This document shows, in pieces, positions 1-6,917 of a stretch of DNA of 6,952 nt. The notes beneath the pieces were generated by a model, which did not search any database, was not told the DNA's origin, and was given only the letters and a program-made list of their open reading frames with translations. The translations under genes and the position numbers were made by a program. Numbering within the stretch: the first letter of the stretch is position 1; every line of letters starts with the position of its first letter. Source of the DNA: an uncultured Alistipes sp. (GTDB lineage Bacteria; Bacteroidota; Bacteroidia; Bacteroidales; Rikenellaceae); contig CAAFWE010000147.1 in NCBI GenBank assembly GCA_900766655.1, positions 1 to 6,952 of the forward strand. The letters are read 5' to 3'.

Positions 1-277
1 CAAGGTAGCACTTGTCTGCGGTGTGGTATGGAATGCCAGCACCAAAGATGCGGATGCAGAGGAATATGACTCCTGCGCCCACGACGAAGGCTCCAGCGAG
101 GATAAGTGTCGATTTGAGGTCGGTAGTCTCGGCTCTGTTTGCGATGAGAGAGTTGGCTACGAAGAGCGCGATGCCGACAAGGATTACTACTACGGGTGCA
201 ATGATGCTTTTGCGATGCTCTACGACAACGCCATTAGACGAGGCATAGATTGCCTCGTTGAAATCTTTGATATTCAT
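1..277 (-). CDS. Small membrane protein of unknown function, partial (C-terminus beyond left edge)
   Basis: The minus-strand frame opens with ATG at 275-277 (MNIKDFNEAIYASS) and stays open for 92 codons to the window edge, so the C-terminus is missing. After about 23 mostly polar residues there are two hydrophobic stretches, at about residues 24-46 (centred on APVVVILVGIALFV) and 57-79 (LILAGAFVVGAGVIFLC). A short polar linker (NRAETTDLKS) joins them. This predicts an inner-membrane protein with at least two helices. No family is recognised and no catalytic motif is visible in the part seen. Its start lies 73 nt after the stop of the secreted-protein gene on the same strand. No TAnnTTTG element is visible in that gap, so the two genes may share a transcript. 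The open frame, membrane pattern and codon use like that of the neighbours support a real gene. Confidence 0.72.
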   Translation of the reverse strand, partial: MNIKDFNEAIYASSNGVVVEHRKSIIAPVVVILVGIALFVANSLIANRAETTDLKSTLILAGAFVVGAGVIFLCIRIFGAGIPYHTADKCYL

Positions 278-350
278 AATTTGTGTTTTATTCTGTTTGT
301 TACTCTGTTATCTGTTTTTGTGGCGAATGGCGGCGTGTCACCGCTTCACA

Positions 351-707
351 TCACAGGCGTAACTGACAGAATAGATAGATGTGCGAGACCACGCTACAGA
401 GGTGGCTGCGCAATCTGTGCGAGAGTGCGAGAGTAGGGTAATTAGTGAGTGCGGCATATCGCTCGGCAACCGCCAATGCCGAAGTACGCTGATGTCCTTG
501 GCGCGTGAGACTGGTGGTTGTGGTGCGTGATGGCACAACGAGTGTCGAGGTGCGCTCAGCGTCGATATTGTGACGATGGCAACACTCAAGCTGCTCCTCG
601 TAGCGATTCTTTACCTCGCCCAACGAGTGACGCTCGCCACTGAGCGAGTGCGCCTCGGCCACTAAGGCCGCAACAAGCGAGAGCAGTATGATTGCTAATT
701 TCCGCAT
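351..707 (-). CDS. Small secreted protein of unknown function
   Basis: This is a 118-residue protein starting at ATG 705-707. Alternative starts lie two codons upstream, but the ATG gives the better signal peptide (MRKLAIILLSLVAALVAEA) with likely cleavage after Ala19. The mature part is unusual. It begins with a polar, charged stretch (GEVKNRYEEQLECCHRHN, residues 30-47), then a Ser/Thr/Arg-rich low-complexity part (residues 52-75, containing RTTTTSLTRQ), and ends in a His/Leu/Cys-containing tail. Four cysteines are present (42, 43, 104, 114). No lipobox or known domain is seen. Codon use (TCG, GAG, CTC, GCC) matches the neighbours, and a TAnnTTTG element lies just upstream, so expression is plausible. 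The low-complexity mature part leaves room for a mis-framed or decaying gene. Function unknown. Confidence 0.55.
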   Translation of the reverse strand: MRKLAIILLSLVAALVAEAHSLSGERHSLGEVKNRYEEQLECCHRHNIDAERTSTLVVPSRTTTTSLTRQGHQRTSALAVAERYAALTNYPTLALSHRLRSHLCSVVSHIYLFCQLRL

Positions 708-716
708 AACCAACTA

Positions 717-724
717 CAAAGTTA
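717..724 (-). promoter_or_regulatory. Bacteroidetes -7 promoter element for the minus-strand genes
   Basis: Read on the minus strand this is TAACTTTG, an exact match to the Bacteroidetes TAnnTTTG -7 consensus. It ends 9 nt before the ATG at 707. No good -33 TTTG is seen at the expected distance upstream. If it is used, transcription would begin only a few bases before the start codon. Confidence 0.5.
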
Positions 725-768
725 CGAAAAGATTTTGACATCTATGTTTTAATCTCGACTTTATTTCG

Positions 769-776
769 TATATTTG
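769..776 (+). promoter_or_regulatory. Bacteroidetes -7 promoter element for the four-gene operon
   Basis: TATATTTG matches TAnnTTTG exactly and ends 7 nt before the ATG at 784. A weak -33 candidate (TTTT at 747-750, 18 nt upstream) matches three of four bases of TTTG. This is the only candidate promoter seen for the operon inside the window. It implies a very short or nearly absent 5' untranslated leader. Confidence 0.5.
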
Positions 777-783
777 TGACGCT

Positions 784-2331
784 ATGAAAAGATTTTTCCT
801 AATACTAATGTCGATGTTGCTTGTTTCGATGGGTGTCGAGGCTGCAACGGTCAAGGGGCGTGTCGTTTGTGATGGCGTAGGCCTCGAGGGTGTGATGGTG
901 ACAGATGGTCTGTCGGCCACACTTACAAACAAGAGTGGCGCATATAAGTTGCGCGTTAACAAGGAGCATTCGCACTTTGTCTACATCTCGGTGCCTTCGG
1001 GCTATGAGGTGCCTTCGATGCGTGGTTTTATCCCACAGTTCTACCGTCCAATCGAGGCGGGTAAAAAGAGCTACGACTTTGAGCTGAAAGCTGTCGACCA
1101 GAGCAACTATTATCTCATTGTCTCGGCAGATATCCACGTGCGTAATCGCTGTATGACGGTCAAAGAGCCATTGCACAGAATGCCTTTGAACCACCCTGTG
1201 GGCGAGATTGACGCAAAGAGCTTTGCTCGCACCTATATGGCAACACTGCGTGACTATGTGGCGAATTTGCCAGCTGGAGTCAAGGTATATGGCTTGAACT
1301 TGGGCGATATGAGTAATGAGTCGCACTGGCGTCGCTATGGTGGCGATTTGGATAACTTTGTCGAGGTGTGTCGTCGTAGTGGTATGCCTATTCAGACCTA
1401 CACCGCAATCGGCAATCACGAGCACGATATGAAGGCTCGCGATATCTTCGATGATGACGATACCGAGGCTGAGTTGGCATATATGAAGGTCTTTGGCCCT
1501 ACCTACTACTCATTTAATATAGGTAAGGTTCACTATGTGGTGCTCGATAATGTCAAGTACTGCAACCACAAGTCGAAGGGTCGTGACCGCAACTACGAGG
1601 TACGCTTTACGCAAGATCAGATTGACTGGGTGGCGCTCGATGCGAAGCTAATGCCAAAGGATACCAAACAGGTGGTCTTTGCTTGGCACTGCCCATCGTA
1701 CCGTCGTCGTGCGGGTGGCGTGTCGAAGCACAATGCCGACGAGATACTCAAGGCTTATGCCCCTTACAAGTTGCCTATGACCATCCTTTCGGGACACAAC
1801 CATCAGGCTGAGACGGTTACGGTTGCCAACTTCGAGAATACAACCGAGTATCTCCACCCTTCGGCATCGGGCTCGTGGTGGTACTATCCACTCTGCGCCG
1901 ATGGTGCACCAGCAACCTTCACTCGCTACGACTTTGTGGGCGGCGTGTTGACTGCGCGTGAGAGTGTCAACTTCACCGATCGTTCAGAGCAGAAATATCG
2001 TCTCTACAACAAGGGACAGTACAACGCCAATGGCGAGAGTGTGCTCTTTCTCAATGTGTGGGATTGGCACACAAATTGGCGTTTCGAGGTCTACGAGAAT
2101 GGCGTCAAGCTCGATAATCCGCAGTTGCGTATGATCCGCAAGAAGGACCCGCTCTATGCCGAGATGCGTGAGGCTACAGGCAACGGAATCAAGTCGTTCC
2201 GTTTCCTTAACACCCACACTACCGACCACTTTGTCGAGTATAAACCACAGAACAAAGATGCCGAGATTCGTATCGTAGCATTCGATGAGTTCGGCAAGGA
2301 GTATTTTAGTGTAAAAACCCAAATTCAATAG
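784..2331 (+). CDS. Secreted calcineurin-like metallophosphoesterase (MetallophosN-Metallophos-MetallophosC)
   Basis: A 515-residue predicted exported phosphoesterase. Residues 1-20 are a signal peptide (MKRFFLILMSMLLVSMGVEA). Starting at a later Met would lose the Lys-Arg, so 784 is preferred. Residues about 22-103 fit a small beta-sandwich N-domain (TVKGRVVCDGVGLEGVMVTD). The catalytic domain, about 108-345, carries the full metal-ligand set of the calcineurin-like fold: D116-x-H118, G174-D175 with N178, G210-N211-H212-E213, H302, and G337-H338-N339-H340. Residues about 375-515 form a C-terminal beta-rich domain as in the MetallophosC family. Length and domain order match Bacteroidales phosphoesterases with this three-part layout. 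A two-metal (Fe/Mn/Zn type) centre hydrolysing phosphomonoesters or diesters in the periplasm or at the surface is expected. The natural substrate is unknown. It is the first gene of a tight operon, and the next start is 2 nt after its stop. Confidence 0.93.
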   Translation: MKRFFLILMSMLLVSMGVEAATVKGRVVCDGVGLEGVMVTDGLSATLTNKSGAYKLRVNKEHSHFVYISVPSGYEVPSMRGFIPQFYRPIEAGKKSYDFELKAVDQSNYYLIVSADIHVRNRCMTVKEPLHRMPLNHPVGEIDAKSFARTYMATLRDYVANLPAGVKVYGLNLGDMSNESHWRRYGGDLDNFVEVCRRSGMPIQTYTAIGNHEHDMKARDIFDDDDTEAELAYMKVFGPTYYSFNIGKVHYVVLDNVKYCNHKSKGRDRNYEVRFTQDQIDWVALDAKLMPKDTKQVVFAWHCPSYRRRAGGVSKHNADEILKAYAPYKLPMTILSGHNHQAETVTVANFENTTEYLHPSASGSWWYYPLCADGAPATFTRYDFVGGVLTARESVNFTDRSEQKYRLYNKGQYNANGESVLFLNVWDWHTNWRFEVYENGVKLDNPQLRMIRKKDPLYAEMREATGNGIKSFRFLNTHTTDHFVEYKPQNKDAEIRIVAFDEFGKEYFSVKTQIQ

Positions 2332-2333
2332 AT

Positions 2334-3233
2334 ATGAACCCTCAAAAATTATTACTCTGTGTAGCGGTGTTATTCACCTCTTTTGTCGCAACAGCGCAAA
2401 CTGCAATTGAGAAACCAAACTACTCGGTCCCTAGCAAGATTTCACCAGCCTATTTTGGCCCTAACGCCTTCCCAGTACCCGATATGCTGGATGGTCGTAC
2501 TTCGTCGGAGTTCAAGGTTGAGCTCTATACCGATCTCTTCGTTGGTACCTCGACGGGCGAGGTCAGTGATGATATCACGTGCGATGTCTTTGCAAAGTTG
2601 ACCATTCCACTCTTTACGCCTAAAGTGAATCTTTCGGTGTGGATGCCAGTCTATGAGTATTACAACACTTCGGCAAGTGTGAATGCTATGCGTCGACTCC
2701 CTCATAGTGGAGATTTGGAGGGCGAGTGCGCAGGAGATGTCTATGTTTCGGCAGATGTGAGCATCCTTAATCAGGAGCGCCATCACGTCGATTTCGCTAT
2801 GCGTGCGGTGATGAAGACCGCTTCGGCCAACCAGTTCTCGACTGGACGCTACTACGATGCTCCAGGCTACTTCTTTGATGCTGCAGTAGGTCGTGGCTTC
2901 AATTTTGGAGGTAGTGACCACAACCTTCGCGTGGCACTCAGTGCAGGTTTTCTCTGCTGGCAGACTGGTACTGCTCGTCAGAACGATGCTTTGATGTATG
3001 GCGCGATGTTGGCATATAGCTACAAGGGATTCTCCATCGATACCACCTTTGGCGGTTACGCTGGTTGGGAGGGTGATGGCGACACTCCAATGACTCTCAA
3101 GACCAACCTTTCGTATAACTTTGGCAAACTTGCCCTCAAAGTTGGTCACCAGGTGGGCTTTATGGATTGGCCATATCATCAGTTTCGTATAGGTGCAAGC
3201 TATGCGTTCAATGTTCTAAAGAGCAGAAAGTAG
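2334..3233 (+). CDS. Predicted outer-membrane beta-barrel protein
   Basis: A 299-residue protein with a signal peptide (MNPQKLLLCVAVLFTSFVATA, likely cut before Gln22). The mature chain opens with a Pro/Tyr/Phe-rich plug (SPAYFGPNAFPVPDM, residues 37-51). Many amphipathic strands with alternating aromatic or aliphatic residues follow, for example 60-71, 81-94, 98-110, 135-144, 151-162, 179-191, 197-209, 222-245, 254-277 and 283-294. Gly- and Asp-rich turns separate them. This pattern, with a final strand FRIGASYAFNVL, predicts a barrel in the outer membrane. The chain ends in KSRK and not in an aromatic residue. No enzymatic motif is seen and the exact family is not recognised. The gene begins 2 nt after the phosphoesterase stop and ends 1 nt before the next ATG, so it should be translated from the same message. 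A role as partner of the secreted phosphoesterase is possible but rests on gene order only. Confidence 0.85.
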   Translation: MNPQKLLLCVAVLFTSFVATAQTAIEKPNYSVPSKISPAYFGPNAFPVPDMLDGRTSSEFKVELYTDLFVGTSTGEVSDDITCDVFAKLTIPLFTPKVNLSVWMPVYEYYNTSASVNAMRRLPHSGDLEGECAGDVYVSADVSILNQERHHVDFAMRAVMKTASANQFSTGRYYDAPGYFFDAAVGRGFNFGGSDHNLRVALSAGFLCWQTGTARQNDALMYGAMLAYSYKGFSIDTTFGGYAGWEGDGDTPMTLKTNLSYNFGKLALKVGHQVGFMDWPYHQFRIGASYAFNVLKSRK

Positions 3234-3234
3234 T

Positions 3235-5499
3235 ATGAGTAAGATTGATGTGGTAGCGAGAATCGTCAAACTCGAAAAACAGTTTGCACGCAACAACCAT
3301 AAGGGTGGCGGCAGTGTCGATTTCGAGATTAAGGAGGGCGTGATACCTGTTATGGTGTCGGCTCCTCACTCTGTGAAGATGCTTCGCAATGGGGCCGTGA
3401 AGAGTGCTGATAAGCTCACTGGTGCCATTGCTCTGCTCTTGCACGAAATGACGGGTTGCCACATCATCTATTCGACGCGATTCTCCGAGAACGATCCAAA
3501 CTATGCGGAGGAGAATAATAGCTATCAAGCTGCCCTTGCCGACTATGTCAAGAGTCATAATGTGCAGTTGGTTATCGACCTTCACGGAGCTAAAAGTTCT
3601 CGCGAGTATGCGGTAGAGATGGGTACTGCGCCATTGTGCGATGCCGAGGGTAATGTCGTGGGCGAGGAGTTTCGCTCGCTCAAGCGTTACACCTTTGTGG
3701 CCGACTTGGTGCGCTACACCTTCGAATATTATCTGCGCGATAAGGCGTTTGAGAGGCGCGAGGTGTGGCATAATAAGATATTCTCGGCTGGCACTCAAAA
3801 TACTATAACAAAGCATCTTGCCGACACAACATCTTGTGCTGCCATTCAGCTCGAGGTGAACGGATTGTTCCGCACGAGTGCCAATGTGGAGGAGCTGACA
3901 ACGCTTGTCGATGCGTTGGCCTATATCGTCAATACGCTGGGAACTCTCGATTGGTCGGCTGATACTATTGCGGTCTACCGTCTATGGCAGTCTAATCGTC
4001 ATAAACCGCAAGATAATGTGGCTCTCTATATCTCCGAAGGGGTAAACGATGCTTTTGCCACAAATAGTCTGCTTTACCTCTGCTCGCATCTCGGTATCAC
4101 CGAGGTGGTGCATCTGCGCGATGCAAAGGAGAAACCAGTGCGCGACTTGGAGGCTTTGGCCGAGGGTGGCGAGGCGCAGTCGGGTGGAGTCCGCAAGGAG
4201 GAGTATATACTGCTCACAAACCGCCTTATCGAGGAACTGTTTGCTCGCGATTGGCTTGTGGGCGGAGAGAATGAGTCGTCGTTGCGAGGTGCTCCAGTAG
4301 TGCTCTATCATAATGGTAGTGAGCGATATAAGGTAGGCTATCCCAAGGCGGATGTCCTCGATAATGTCTGCTTCTCGACGCTTCTCTATGATGCGAAGTT
4401 GCCCGATGCCGACAAGTACGATTTCATAGCATTCAACCCAGTTACCGATGCCAAGATGCACATCGACTTCTCGAAGGCCAACTACAACGATGGTGGACGA
4501 GTGAAGAGTTCCGATGGCAAATCGGCCAAGAAGGTGATGGTACCACGCTACTACCGACGATTGTTGGGCTATCTCGACACGCCTATGTCGTTACTTCGTG
4601 AGGAGGCTTTTGCTGCCATTCTGAGCGATGTCGAGAGGGAGGTGGTCGACTATCTAAAGGTTGTCTATAGCGTCTCCGAGGGAGGCTTTGTGTTGTCGGA
4701 TGAGGCGGTCAAGAAGCATAAGCTAACTGCTCTGCTCTTGACGCTTAATTATGATGTTGCGCATCTGCCCAAGTCGCTGACGATGACCGAGATGGAGAGT
4801 TTGAGTGCCGACTTGAAGGCGCGAATGACTATGCCATTGCGTCGAGGCTATAGCAAGGATGGTGGCGTAATATTCTATTCGGTAAACAAACAAGCATCGG
4901 AAGATGTGCTGAATCAAGCCATTGCCATCGAGCAGTATTTGGGCGTGGATGACCATATAGAGCTTCTGCGTATTCCAAAGCGCAGGGCGACGCAAAAGTC
5001 GTTTGTTGGTCGTCTGCGTGAGCTGTGGGGCGGAGTTGCCACCAAACTCTTGGATAAGGTGGTGGGCAAGGTCGAGTGCTCGTTGCGTTCGACTTGGACA
5101 AGTGAGACCGACGATAAGAACAATGTGGCGCGTTTGAGTCCGAATATGATGAGCCTGATAGGTGTGTCGGAGAACGACAAGATTGTGGTGCGCTACGGAA
5201 ATGATAGGGCAGTGCTGCGTGTCTTGGCTGGTAACGATATGGTCGACTACAAGATAGGTCTCCCTGCGCCTACACGCAAGGCCTTGAGGCTCGGTAGTGT
5301 CAATGTCGTGGTTGTGCATCGCGATATGAGTCACATCCTCAAGCGTCACTCACTGGTGCAGAATATGGCCCTTGTCGGATTGGTGCTCGCTGTGACGCAG
5401 ATTACAACAAACCTATGGGTGTTGCTCCTCTGCTGTGTGGTATTCTTGCCCGCAAGCCTCTATTTTATCTTGAATGAGGAGCGTATAAAGGTGAGATAA
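3235..5499 (+). CDS. Membrane-anchored N-formylglutamate-amidohydrolase-like protein with C-terminal double-psi barrel
   Basis: A 754-residue protein with no signal peptide. Residues about 35-235 resemble the N-formylglutamate amidohydrolase fold: S42-A-P-H45-S (family S-x-P-H-S/G), D115-L-H117-G, the downstream EMGTA (128-132), and QLEVN with E207. H45, H117 and E207 are the likely metal or catalytic positions, by analogy with the family. Residues about 240-615 are soluble, unrecognised sequence. Residues about 630-697 (VARLSPNMMSLIGVSENDKI, then IGLPAPTRKALRLGSVNVVV) resemble the double-psi beta-barrel N-domain of CDC48/VAT proteins. Residues about 710-724 and 727-746 are two hydrophobic helices with a short turn. 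Basic residues on both outer sides (KRH before, ERIKVR after) suggest that both ends face the cytoplasm. Ordinary N-formylglutamate amidohydrolases are roughly 250-300 residues, so this is a large fusion. It lies 1 nt after the barrel gene and 3 nt before the Mur ligase gene. It probably hydrolyses an amide of glutamate or another amino acid; the true substrate is unknown. Confidence 0.75.
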   Translation: MSKIDVVARIVKLEKQFARNNHKGGGSVDFEIKEGVIPVMVSAPHSVKMLRNGAVKSADKLTGAIALLLHEMTGCHIIYSTRFSENDPNYAEENNSYQAALADYVKSHNVQLVIDLHGAKSSREYAVEMGTAPLCDAEGNVVGEEFRSLKRYTFVADLVRYTFEYYLRDKAFERREVWHNKIFSAGTQNTITKHLADTTSCAAIQLEVNGLFRTSANVEELTTLVDALAYIVNTLGTLDWSADTIAVYRLWQSNRHKPQDNVALYISEGVNDAFATNSLLYLCSHLGITEVVHLRDAKEKPVRDLEALAEGGEAQSGGVRKEEYILLTNRLIEELFARDWLVGGENESSLRGAPVVLYHNGSERYKVGYPKADVLDNVCFSTLLYDAKLPDADKYDFIAFNPVTDAKMHIDFSKANYNDGGRVKSSDGKSAKKVMVPRYYRRLLGYLDTPMSLLREEAFAAILSDVEREVVDYLKVVYSVSEGGFVLSDEAVKKHKLTALLLTLNYDVAHLPKSLTMTEMESLSADLKARMTMPLRRGYSKDGGVIFYSVNKQASEDVLNQAIAIEQYLGVDDHIELLRIPKRRATQKSFVGRLRELWGGVATKLLDKVVGKVECSLRSTWTSETDDKNNVARLSPNMMSLIGVSENDKIVVRYGNDRAVLRVLAGNDMVDYKIGLPAPTRKALRLGSVNVVVVHRDMSHILKRHSLVQNMALVGLVLAVTQITTNLWVLLLCCVVFLPASLYFILNEERIKVR

Positions 5500-5502
5500 G
5501 CT

Positions 5503-6810
5503 ATGGATAGGTTAGAGGCCGAAAACTATGTCTACGCCTCGTATGTGAGGGCTTCGGAGCATCTCGACTACGACGCTAAGGATGCGTGCAAGCGCAATCC
5601 CGAACTCTCGCGTGCCATTATCAGAGGCAAGTGCAAAACGCCTTGTGTGGTGGTGACGGGTAGCAAGGGCAAGGGCTCTGTATCCTGTATGGTGTCGCAG
5701 ATTCTGCGCACGAAGCTCGATATTGGTTTGATGACAAGCCCCCATATAGCCAATTTCTGCGAACGATTTCGTGTCAATGGGGTGCAGATGTCGGACGAGG
5801 CTTTTGTTGCCCATATCGGGCGCATACGAGGCGAGTTCGATGCTGTGGAGACGACTCTCTCGCCGAGTGAGTTTATCAGCCCTATTGCCCTCCAAACAGC
5901 CTTGGCTCTCGACTACTTCAATGCCCAAGCCACGCAGTTCAATGTCTTTGAGTGTGGCAAGGGTGCGCAGTACGACGATGCGAACAATGTGCTACACGAC
6001 TACGCCATTATCAATACTATCTTTGCCGAGCATACACGCGAGTTGGGTGCTACACTGGCCGAAATTGCGCGTGACAAGTCGCACGTCATAACGGGTGAGC
6101 AGAGGTGTGCCTATGTTGCCGAGCAGAGCGATGAGGCAATGGCAGAAATAGTCCGTCGAGCCTCCGATATGGGTGTGCCACTAAAGCTCTATGGCAGGGA
6201 TTTTTGGTGCGAGAATGTGCGCTACACACGCAGTGGAATGCGTTTCGATGTGGTTGTCGAGGGTGTGCGCTACGACGATATGTTAGTGCCCCTCTTGGGT
6301 GAACATCAGGCTCGAAATTGCGCCTTGGCAATGGCTCTTGCTGTGGATGTGCTGGGCGAGTTCGATGTAGAGGCGGTGAGACGAAGCCTTGCTGCGATGA
6401 GCTGGCCAGGGCGAATGGAGATACTCTCGACGGAGCCTTTTGTGATGCTCGATGCCTGCATAAATGGGGCGAGTACCGAGGCGGTAAAGCGAACGCTCGA
6501 CTTTTTGGAGGTCGAGAAGTTTGCAGTGGTGGTGGGCATTCCCGACGATAAGGATTATGCCGATGTGGTGCGCTCGATGAGCGAGAGGGCTTCGCGTGTG
6601 ATTCTCACCAAGTCGCAGAACCCTCACTATCTCTTTACTCATCGGCAACGAGAGGTGTTGCTCGAAGATGGTATCGATGCGGTGCTGACCTCGTCTGTGG
6701 AGGAGGCCATCTCGCTTGCACTTGCCGAAGCGGGTGCTGCGGTTGTGCTCGGTACAACATCGGTAGTGTCGGAGGTGGAGTGCTATTTTGCGGCAAAGAG
6801 GGGCAAGTAG
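5503..6810 (+). CDS. FolC-like Mur ligase family protein (ATP-dependent amide ligase)
   Basis: A 435-residue cytoplasmic protein of the folylpolyglutamate/dihydrofolate synthase branch of Mur ligases. Visible landmarks are the P-loop G53-SKGKGS (K57), TSPH-IANFCERFRVNG (78-93; FolC-type SPH..nfxERxxxNG), FECGKG with E150, H177 in IFAEHT, and K192 in EIARDKS at the place of the usually carbamylated lysine. It also shows GEHQARN (266-272), WPGRME (301-306) and DDKD (348-351). These fit an ATP-binding central domain and a C-terminal ligase domain that forms an amide through an acyl phosphate. Two points differ from ordinary FolC: GSKGKGS replaces GTNGKGS, and the C-terminal DGAHNP motif reads DACINGAS (317-324). 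It may therefore be a paralogue acting on another substrate and not the housekeeping folate enzyme. It is the last gene of the operon. No strong terminator follows, only an AT-rich spacer before the tRNA promoter. Confidence 0.85.
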   Translation: MDRLEAENYVYASYVRASEHLDYDAKDACKRNPELSRAIIRGKCKTPCVVVTGSKGKGSVSCMVSQILRTKLDIGLMTSPHIANFCERFRVNGVQMSDEAFVAHIGRIRGEFDAVETTLSPSEFISPIALQTALALDYFNAQATQFNVFECGKGAQYDDANNVLHDYAIINTIFAEHTRELGATLAEIARDKSHVITGEQRCAYVAEQSDEAMAEIVRRASDMGVPLKLYGRDFWCENVRYTRSGMRFDVVVEGVRYDDMLVPLLGEHQARNCALAMALAVDVLGEFDVEAVRRSLAAMSWPGRMEILSTEPFVMLDACINGASTEAVKRTLDFLEVEKFAVVVGIPDDKDYADVVRSMSERASRVILTKSQNPHYLFTHRQREVLLEDGIDAVLTSSVEEAISLALAEAGAAVVLGTTSVVSEVECYFAAKRGK

Positions 6811-6825
6811 AGTAAACTTTTCATC

Positions 6826-6846
6826 TTTTTTTAAGATTTTTTAAGA
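6826..6846 (+). repeat. T-rich tandem repeat after the operon
   Basis: TTTTTTAAGA occurs twice in tandem (6827-6836 and 6837-6846) and is followed by an A-run. TTTTTT-AAG-AAAAAA (6837-6851) could pair as a GC-free hairpin, which is too weak for a standard intrinsic terminator. The tract may help end the operon transcript, or act as an AT-rich upstream element for the adjoining tRNA promoter. Either role is inference. Confidence 0.35.
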
Positions 6847-6851
6847 AAAAA

Positions 6852-6882
6852 TTTGCAGAATAAAAATTTTGTTCTACCTTTG
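6852..6882 (+). promoter_or_regulatory. Bacteroidetes-type promoter for the tRNA gene
   Basis: The -33 element TTTG (6852-6855) and the -7 element TACCTTTG (6875-6882) are separated by 19 nt, the classic Bacteroidetes primary sigma-factor spacing. Transcription should start around 6887-6890, leaving a 5' leader of about 30 nt for removal by RNase P before the tRNA at 6918. The A/T-only tract just upstream would suit a strong promoter. Confidence 0.82.
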
Positions 6883-6917
6883 CACTCGCAAAACCCAATA
6901 GGGCGTAGCAAAACGAT

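Noticed and set aside
23..436. Plus-strand open frame of about 137 codons over the minus-strand genes
   Set aside because: It conflicts with the minus-strand membrane protein and the end of the secreted-protein gene, both of which show better protein features. Its composition is erratic and it has no promoter.
805..1425. Antisense open frame (about 206 codons) opposite the phosphoesterase
   Set aside because: It covers the catalytic motifs of a clearly real gene, is rich in His/Thr/Ile without any domain, and lacks a promoter.
2442..3179. Long antisense open frame (about 245 codons) opposite the barrel gene
   Set aside because: It lies wholly within a plus-strand gene that has a signal peptide and barrel pattern. 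Its own translation has no signal peptide, domain or sensible composition. The strong TCG/GAG codon bias keeps the antisense frame free of stops.
3208..3816. Antisense open frame (about 202 codons) across the barrel/hydrolase junction
   Set aside because: It overlaps two well-supported genes and shows no recognisable protein features; similar shadow frames recur along the operon.
4723..5349. Antisense open frame (about 208 codons) opposite the C-terminal part of the 754-residue protein
   Set aside because: Rich in His, Gln and Thr with no domain, and opposite a region encoding a plausible barrel domain.
6811..6860. Intrinsic terminator after the ligase gene
   Set aside because: No GC-containing stem is present; only weak A/T pairing is possible, so a terminator call is not supported.
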